A program made the translations under genes and the position numbers. A DNA stretch of 51,717 nt, taken from assembly GCA_004293915.1 (NCBI GenBank), contig RDZG01000085.1, positions 1-51,717 on the forward strand, read 5' to 3'. Position 1 is the stretch's first letter, and the number at the start of each line of letters is the position of its first letter. This DNA is from Bacteroidota bacterium (lineage in GTDB: Bacteria > Bacteroidota > Bacteroidia > Cytophagales > UBA9547). The notes under the pieces were generated by a model. The model ran no database searches. It saw only the letters and a program-made list of their open reading frames with translations, and was not told the DNA's origin. Shown in pieces: positions 47,394 to 51,717 of the stretch.

Positions 47394-47501
47394 TTACGAG
47401 TAGTTTTTAAGTTTGAAAAAGTTGATTTGCCTGATAATAAATACACAGAAATGCCAAACTCTAAACTTTTAACTTTCAATTATCTACAATAATCTAATAA
47501 A

Positions 47502-48149
47502 GTGTTATTACTACATAAAATAGATGCTAAAAAACTATTTTTCCCACCAGTTGAAGATGCTTTAGAAGATGGATTATTGGCTTTTGGAGGCGATTTATCG
47601 ACTGACAGATTGCTATTAGCTTACAAATCGGGCATTTTCCCTTGGTATAGTGCCGATGAACCAATCCTTTGGTGGTCGCCAAATCCACGTTTTGTACTTT
47701 TTCCAGAAAAACTTAAAATTTCAGATTCTATGAAAAGTATTTTGAAGAAAAAACCTTTTCAAATAACTTATAATCAAGCATTTGAATCTGTAATTTTGGC
47801 TTGTGCAAACACCTTGCGCAAAGACCAAGAAGGAACTTGGATTACAGACGAAATCAAAAATGCTTACATAAAATTACATCAAATGCAAATTGTTCAATCC
47901 ATTGAAGTTTGGCAAAATGCTACGTTAGTTGGTGGACTTTATGGCTTGAAAATGGGTAATTGTTTCTTTGGCGAATCCATGTTTAGCCTTGTGAGCAATG
48001 CTTCAAAAGCGGGGTTTATTACTTTCATAAAAGATAATCCAGATTTAAAAATCATTGATTGTCAAGTATATACAAATCATTTAGAAAGTTTAGGAGCTGA
48101 AATGATTCAAAGAAACGAGTTTTTACGTTTAATACATTTATATATGTAA
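47502..48149 (+). CDS. aat: Leucyl/phenylalanyl-tRNA-protein transferase
   Basis: This 215-residue enzyme adds Leu or Phe from aminoacyl-tRNA to proteins with N-terminal Arg or Lys, making them N-degron substrates of ClpS/ClpAP. It shows FPPVEDALEDGLLAFGGDLS, SGIFPWYSADEPILWWSPNPR and GGLYGLKMGNCFFGESMFS, all family hallmarks. It begins with GTG at 47502. The nitrilase-family gene starts 5 bases after its stop, so the two are probably co-transcribed. Confidence 0.92.
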   Translation: MLLLHKIDAKKLFFPPVEDALEDGLLAFGGDLSTDRLLLAYKSGIFPWYSADEPILWWSPNPRFVLFPEKLKISDSMKSILKKKPFQITYNQAFESVILACANTLRKDQEGTWITDEIKNAYIKLHQMQIVQSIEVWQNATLVGGLYGLKMGNCFFGESMFSLVSNASKAGFITFIKDNPDLKIIDCQVYTNHLESLGAEMIQRNEFLRLIHLYM

Positions 48150-48154
48150 AACCG

Positions 48155-48931
48155 ATGGAAGATTTAAAAATTGCTTTGATTCAAACCGATATTTTTTGGG
48201 AAGATACAGCAGCAAATTTAGCTATGTTGGAAGAAAAAATTTGGAACATAAGCGAAAATGTCGATTTGATTATTTTGCCCGAAATGTTTAATTCGGGGTT
48301 TTCTATGAATGCACAAAAAATAGCAGAACCCATAAACGGGCATACAACAAAATGGATGAAACAAATGGCTTCGCAAACCAAGGCAGCCTTGTGTGGAAGT
48401 TTTGCTGTAAAAGAAAAAGATTTTTTTTATAATCGATTCCATTTTGTAGAACCAAATGGAACAATTACTATTTATGACAAAAAAAACACATTTTCGTTTG
48501 CAAGCGAAAACGAAATATATCAAAATGGAACAAAAACCAAGATAATACATTACAAAAACTGGAAAATTAGTCCTCAGATTTGCTATGATTTAAGATTTCC
48601 AGAAACAGCTCTAAATCAGGTAATTAAATCGGAATATGCATATGATTTACTCATTTATGTAGCCAATTGGAGCGAATCTAGAATTGCCGCTTGGACACAT
48701 TTACTCGAAGCCAGAGCCATCGAAAATTCGTGTTATACCATTGGTGTAAACAGAATTGGAAACGACCACCGCAAACAAATATACAATGGTCAATCAGCCG
48801 TTTGTTTTGCTTTGCCAAACAAAAACATATATTTGAATGATGCTGAACAAACAAAAATACATACACTTTTAGCAAATGATTTATTGGATTACAGAAAAAA
48901 ATATCCATTTTTAATGGATGCAAAAAAATAG
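48155..48931 (+). CDS. Nitrilase-family omega-amidase-like enzyme
   Basis: This 258-residue protein has the nitrilase triad E43 (LPEMFNSGFS), K109 (IYDKKNTFSF) and C143 (QICYDLRFPE). The residues around it match omega-amidases (NIT2/YafV), which hydrolyse alpha-ketoglutaramate and similar amides. Length is close to the family norm. The final residues DAKK followed by the stop sit next to an IS1634 remnant, and the usual tail after YPFLxD is absent, so the original C-terminus may have been replaced at the junction. It is cytoplasmic. Confidence 0.85.
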   Translation: MEDLKIALIQTDIFWEDTAANLAMLEEKIWNISENVDLIILPEMFNSGFSMNAQKIAEPINGHTTKWMKQMASQTKAALCGSFAVKEKDFFYNRFHFVEPNGTITIYDKKNTFSFASENEIYQNGTKTKIIHYKNWKISPQICYDLRFPETALNQVIKSEYAYDLLIYVANWSESRIAAWTHLLEARAIENSCYTIGVNRIGNDHRKQIYNGQSAVCFALPNKNIYLNDAEQTKIHTLLANDLLDYRKKYPFLMDAKK

Positions 48932-48934
48932 TAA

Positions 48935-49559
48935 ATTTTTCTATTACCTGCATTGCTTTCTCTATCTGCTTATTCATCTCATAAAGGTCTTTACGGTATC
49001 TAACAGAAGAGTAGCTGCATATCAATTCGCCATTTTCTGTTTTTAGTCTTATGCTTTTGCCATCTTCTCTGATAAGTTCTTTATCTATGGTGTCGAGCAT
49101 GTTAGGGGATAGGTTTCCAAGCCTAGCTCCTACAATGTAGTTAATTTGGTTGTCAACAAGCTGCTTGATGTTTTCGCTACTAATCATGGCTGCATCAGCC
49201 ACTACTGTAAACTCTTTTACTTTATTGTTTTTGATAAAATTATTTATCACTGGTACAATTGTATGACCCTCGAAGGTATTTCCTGCAAACACTTCATAAG
49301 AGATAGGAAAACCCTCTCTACTGACCATCAAAGCTATCAATATCTGTGGTTGTTGCGACTTGCTGTCTTTTGAAAAAACATTTCTCCTCAACTCATCTTC
49401 TTCAAATGTCTCGAAATAAAGAGTGGTAACATCATAAAACAGTATATCATAATTAAAATCATAACATTGCTTTGCAAATAGTATCACTTTGCTTTCTATG
49501 CTTTCTTTGAGATTAAGCCAACTAGGGGCTAGTTTGTAATACGTTTTACGATGATGCAT
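48935..49559 (-). pseudogene. IS1634-family transposase fragment
   Basis: The minus-strand frame begins at 49559 (HHRKTYYKLAPSWLNLKESI) and matches the central part of IS1634-type DDE transposases: DILFYDVTTLYFE (first catalytic Asp), GFPISYEVFAGNTFEGHTI, and TVVADAAMISSENIK (second Asp). It ends around MNKQIEKAMQVIEK near 48935, where the frame runs on into the antisense of the nitrilase gene. Both the N-terminal part (roughly 140 residues) and the C-terminal part with the final catalytic Glu are missing. No inverted ends are seen. It is a decayed remnant and not mobile on its own. Confidence 0.82.
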
Positions 49560-49583
49560 AAAAGACCAAAAAAATAAAAATAT

Positions 49584-49797
49584 TCGGCTCTATTCTAATT
49601 TAACAACATTTGTTAAATTCCTTATTAGACTTGAAGATATAAGTTCAAATCCAAATTTAATTCTATTATTTTTTTGCCACGAATTTACAAATTTCTAGTG
49701 TTTTTTTCGTGCATTTATGGCAAATATTTAGTTAGAATGATTTTCTCCTATCTTTATTGCAATATTTCAAAATCATGTTTTGTTGTAAATTTAAAAA
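49584..49797 (-). repeat. Dispersed ~214-base repeat, copy B
   Basis: This is the inverted counterpart of 2311-2524. Its reverse complement keeps the same order of blocks: AATTTACAACAAAA, GCAATA, ATTTGCCA, TGCACGAAAAAAACACTA, TTCGTGGCAAAAAA, GGATTTGAACTT and GGAATTTAACAAATGTTG. The central palindrome is damaged: TTTGCCACGAAT (49673-49684) faces ATTTATGGCAAA (49713-49724), which now carries two mismatches. It lies between the transposase remnant and the LuxR remnant. The surrounding stretch 49560-50058 holds no intact gene. Confidence 0.8.
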
Positions 49798-49802
49798 CAC
49801 AG

Positions 49803-49949
49803 CAGAAAAAACGGAAACGAAATAGCCGTCTTAATGGGTAATAGTGCTAAACTATTCGTACGCACAAAAAAAATATTGCTAAAAAAACTAAAACACATTC
49901 TGTTATCGAAATGATTGAAAAAGCTAAAACTTTGGGTTGGATAGTATGA
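49803..49949 (+). pseudogene. Frameshifted LuxR-type helix-turn-helix remnant
   Basis: Reading from about 49812 gives GNEIAVLMGNSAK, which fits the first helices of a LuxR/GerE HTH. A one-base loss near 49850 shifts the frame, after which IRTHKKNIAKKTKTHSVIEM and EKAKTLGWIV continue the recognition helix and the dimerisation helix to a TGA at 49947-49949. Compare VKKHRKNIVKKADVKNMYEM in the intact regulator at 50394-51164. The N-terminal sensor part is missing. The similarity is by eye and the fragment is short, but the joined frames keep the residue order of the HTH. Confidence 0.6.
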
Positions 49950-50058
49950 TTTTTTTTAAAAATACCGCAACTAGGGGATGTTTTTTTGATTTTTTTATGT
50001 ATTATTTTGTAGCTGATAAAATTGGTAAAATAATTAACCTCTTTTATAAGTCAAAATA

Positions 50059-50382
50059 ATGAAAAAAATAATTACGCAATTTGGCAATATTTCAGTTTAC
50101 AATAGCAAAGTTGATGTATTGAAAAAAACGATTTTGTTTTTACATGGAAATTCGTGTAAAAGCCAAACTTTGGCACACTTAAATATTAAATCCTTTTCTA
50201 TCTATTCTGTTAAAAACGAAAAAATTGTAAACAACGATTACATTTCAAAACTAAATATTCCAACTTTATTTGATAAAAAAATACACATGATAGAAAACAC
50301 CTCACATTTTCCTCAATTAGAAAATGTAAAGGATTTCAATGCCCTTCTTTTACAATTCGCAAATTATTGTTTTTCATTTTAA
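50059..50382 (+). pseudogene. Alpha/beta hydrolase with internal deletion
   Basis: The ORF of 107 residues joins the N-terminal part of an alpha/beta hydrolase (KKTILFLHGNSCKSQTLAHL, the oxyanion HGNS strand) to its C-terminal part (VNNDYISKLNIPTLFDKKIH and MIENTSHFPQLENVKDFN, with the catalytic-His region). The about 150 residues between, including the nucleophile elbow (GxSxG) and the acid, are missing. Full-length relatives have about 250-270 residues. The frame is kept across the deletion, so a short protein could be made, but it cannot be an active hydrolase. Confidence 0.7.
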
Positions 50383-50393
50383 TACTATATTTT

Positions 50394-51164
50394 ATGAACA
50401 CAAATGATCAAAAAGAATTAGCAGAAAAATACTTACAATTTTTTGAGCAAACCCAAAATGCCGATAATACAGAGCAACAAATGGATGAAATTAACACGAT
50501 GCTCGATACAGCATTGCAATACAGTCCTTCGGCTTTTTTTATCATCAACTATCAAAAAATGAAATTTGAATACTTATCTCCAAGATTGAAACAACTTTTA
50601 GGCGATGATTGGACAAATTATTTGAATGAAAGACCCAAATATACACTTTCTAAAATGCTTCCATCGCATACAGAAATATTTGTAAATAAAGTATTACCCG
50701 AAATCAAAATGCAACTTGCAAACATACCTATGGAAGAACGTATTAATTACCTTTTTAGCTATAATTTTATTTCCATTTGCAATTCAAAAATATTTAATTT
50801 TATGCAAGAAAACAGATATGTCCACTCGATGCCCGATGGCACACCGCTCATGGCTTTCGCCAATGGCATTGACATAACGGGAACATTACCTGATAATTTG
50901 ATGAAACTTACTGTGCATCAGATTTTAGAAAACCAATATGAATTGGTATTTGAAAAAGAATTTGTAGTAGAAAAAAAAGAGCCAGAAACTTATACGGAAC
51001 AAGAAAAAAAGCTGATTTTACTTTTTAAAAAAGGTCTTGATTCAAATCATATTGCTAAAGCCATGAATTTATCGGTTGAAACTGTAAAAAAACACCGTAA
51101 AAATATCGTTAAAAAAGCAGATGTTAAAAATATGTACGAAATGCTGCTAAAAATGCGAAAGTAG
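50394..51164 (+). CDS. LuxR-type transcriptional regulator with PAS-like sensor
   Basis: The start is the ATG at 50394 (MNTNDQKELAEKYLQ), which gives 256 residues. The N-terminal two thirds (about residues 30-165) look like a PAS-type sensor (SPSAFFIINYQKMKFEYLSPRLKQLLG). The C-terminal HTH (about 195-256) has EQEKKLILLFKKGLDSNHIAKAM and SVETVKKHRKNIVKKADVKN, the LuxR/GerE pattern. The ligand is unknown. The hydrolase remnant lies immediately upstream, and a frameshifted HTH remnant of similar sequence lies about 450 bases before it, suggesting an old tandem set of such regulators. Confidence 0.85.
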   Translation: MNTNDQKELAEKYLQFFEQTQNADNTEQQMDEINTMLDTALQYSPSAFFIINYQKMKFEYLSPRLKQLLGDDWTNYLNERPKYTLSKMLPSHTEIFVNKVLPEIKMQLANIPMEERINYLFSYNFISICNSKIFNFMQENRYVHSMPDGTPLMAFANGIDITGTLPDNLMKLTVHQILENQYELVFEKEFVVEKKEPETYTEQEKKLILLFKKGLDSNHIAKAMNLSVETVKKHRKNIVKKADVKNMYEMLLKMRK

Positions 51165-51289
51165 TTTTATTGATTGCAATATTTTTCAAATGGAATTAAT
51201 AATAGAAAAATATTTTATTCAATAATACAATTAGATTTTTGAGATTGTAAAGTAATTTAGTATATTAGTACTTGTAATACTTAAAATAT

Positions 51290-51514
51290 ATGCAAGTACA
51301 ATTAAATCAGCCATTTTCTAATGCACAAATAGAACTTTTAAAAGTTTTTAGTCACGATGTTAAAGAAAATGAAATAGTAAAATTAAAAGAATTATTAGCT
51401 ACTTTTTTTGCAGAAAGATTAATGAATGAAGCCGATAAAACATGGGATGCAAACGACTGGGATACTAATAAAGTAAGACTCATACTTGAAACAAAAACGA
51501 GAAAATTAAAATAG
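51290..51514 (+). CDS. Antitoxin-like protein upstream of a PIN toxin
   Basis: This 74-residue, helical, charged protein (QIELLKVFSHDVKENEIVKLKEL and FFAERLMNEADKTWDAN) has the size and placement of the antitoxin that precedes PIN toxins in Bacteroidota. The gene ends 3 bases before the toxin start at 51518. Its length appears complete. Because the toxin is cut short, the antitoxin may now have no partner here. Confidence 0.7.
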   Translation: MQVQLNQPFSNAQIELLKVFSHDVKENEIVKLKELLATFFAERLMNEADKTWDANDWDTNKVRLILETKTRKLK

Positions 51515-51517
51515 CTA

Positions 51518-51640
51518 ATGATAAAAGTAGTGATTGATACAAATGTTTTACTGGTTTGTATTTCTCGTAAATCAGATTTACATTGGATATTTGAAAAGTT
51601 ATTGGGAAAAGAATTTATGGCACTACAGTATTTAGAATGA
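51518..51640 (+). pseudogene. Truncated PIN-family toxin
   Basis: The first 33 codons (MIKVVIDTNVLLVCISRKSD, then LHWIFEKLLGKEFM) match the start of a PIN-domain toxin, including the metal-site Asp in DTN. Then the sequence changes to ALQYLE and stops at 51638-51640. A full toxin has about 130-140 residues, so three quarters are missing. The bases after 51620 up to the window end do not continue the domain in any frame. The break looks like a rearrangement junction at about 51618-51622. Confidence 0.7.
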
Positions 51641-51717
51641 ATAGAGTGAAAGTTTACCCTGAAAAAAGAGGATGGAATTTCTATACCCATTAAAATTAGG
51701 ATATCCCTTAGCCACTG

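Noticed and set aside
46925-47479. 184-codon minus-strand ORF opposite nusB
   Set aside because: It is antisense to the well-supported NusB core and its translation resembles no family. Long antisense ORFs are expected in this codon usage.
1-51717. CRISPR arrays, tRNA, rRNA or a replication origin
   Set aside because: No regularly spaced repeats with unique spacers, no T-loop or cloverleaf pattern, no rRNA-like blocks and no DnaA-box clusters were seen. The three 30-base units at the left edge are too few, too diverged and without spacers to be a CRISPR.
51641-51717. Start of a new gene at the right edge
   Set aside because: One frame after 51655 stays open to the edge (FTLKKEDGISIPIKIRISL), but about 20 residues without a recognisable pattern cannot support a call.

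Overview
The window looks like a piece of a low-GC Bacteroidota chromosome. Supporting signs are proteins with C-terminal type IX secretion (T9SS) sorting domains, a DUF2723/GT117 membrane protein, a NusB with the long N-terminal extension, DUF2480 and DUF4369 proteins, a TamB-like 1507-residue protein, few Shine-Dalgarno sites, and promoters of the Bacteroidota type (TTG, about 19 bases, TAnnTTTG). I cannot name the family or genus. No rRNA, tRNA or CRISPR array was seen.

Left edge (1-2530). The window opens with three ~30-base repeats that look like the end of an IS21-family element. They abut a 3' fragment of a DUF1080 gene. Two small minus-strand genes (DUF1801, pRiA4b ORF-3-like) and a LysE-type exporter follow. 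A ~214-base repeat at 2311-2524 has a diverged inverted copy at 49584-49797.

Main body (2534-31440). This is mostly chromosomal housekeeping and envelope genes: a GT39-type glycosyltransferase, a sodium/solute symporter, two tandem paralogous small lipoproteins overlapping a secreted M43-type metalloprotease, a CASTOR/POLLUX-type channel, DUF2480, glyA, a MATE exporter, an esterase, a PD40-OmpA protein, an Rnl5-like RNA ligase, thioredoxin, a CBM9-like/FnIII T9SS protein, a porin, a TlpA-like protein, a PhoB-type response regulator, a cysD with no cysN beside it, the TamB-like protein, inorganic pyrophosphatase, and a PIN toxin preceded by an unannotated 55-codon ORF.

Envelope and glycan region (31480-41495). 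An exported 1418-residue TPR-CHAT protein is followed by a small membrane protein, an O-antigen ligase-like protein with an 18-base palindrome in its promoter, a GT17 glycosyltransferase and a GT117 protein.

Right part (41837-51717). A DUF4143 ATPase broken by a frameshift, HtrA protease, an unrecognised secreted protein, nusB, aat and a nitrilase-family amidase lead into a decayed stretch from 48935. That stretch holds an IS1634 transposase fragment, the inverted repeat copy, a frameshifted LuxR helix-turn-helix remnant and an internally deleted alpha/beta hydrolase. An intact PAS-LuxR-type regulator and a toxin-antitoxin locus with a truncated PIN toxin close the window. Both edges therefore show rearrangement, while the middle is largely intact. 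No confirmed new system was found. The best leads are the lipoprotein-pair/metalloprotease module, the exported TPR-CHAT protein, the PIN toxin with its small partner, and the long dispersed repeat.
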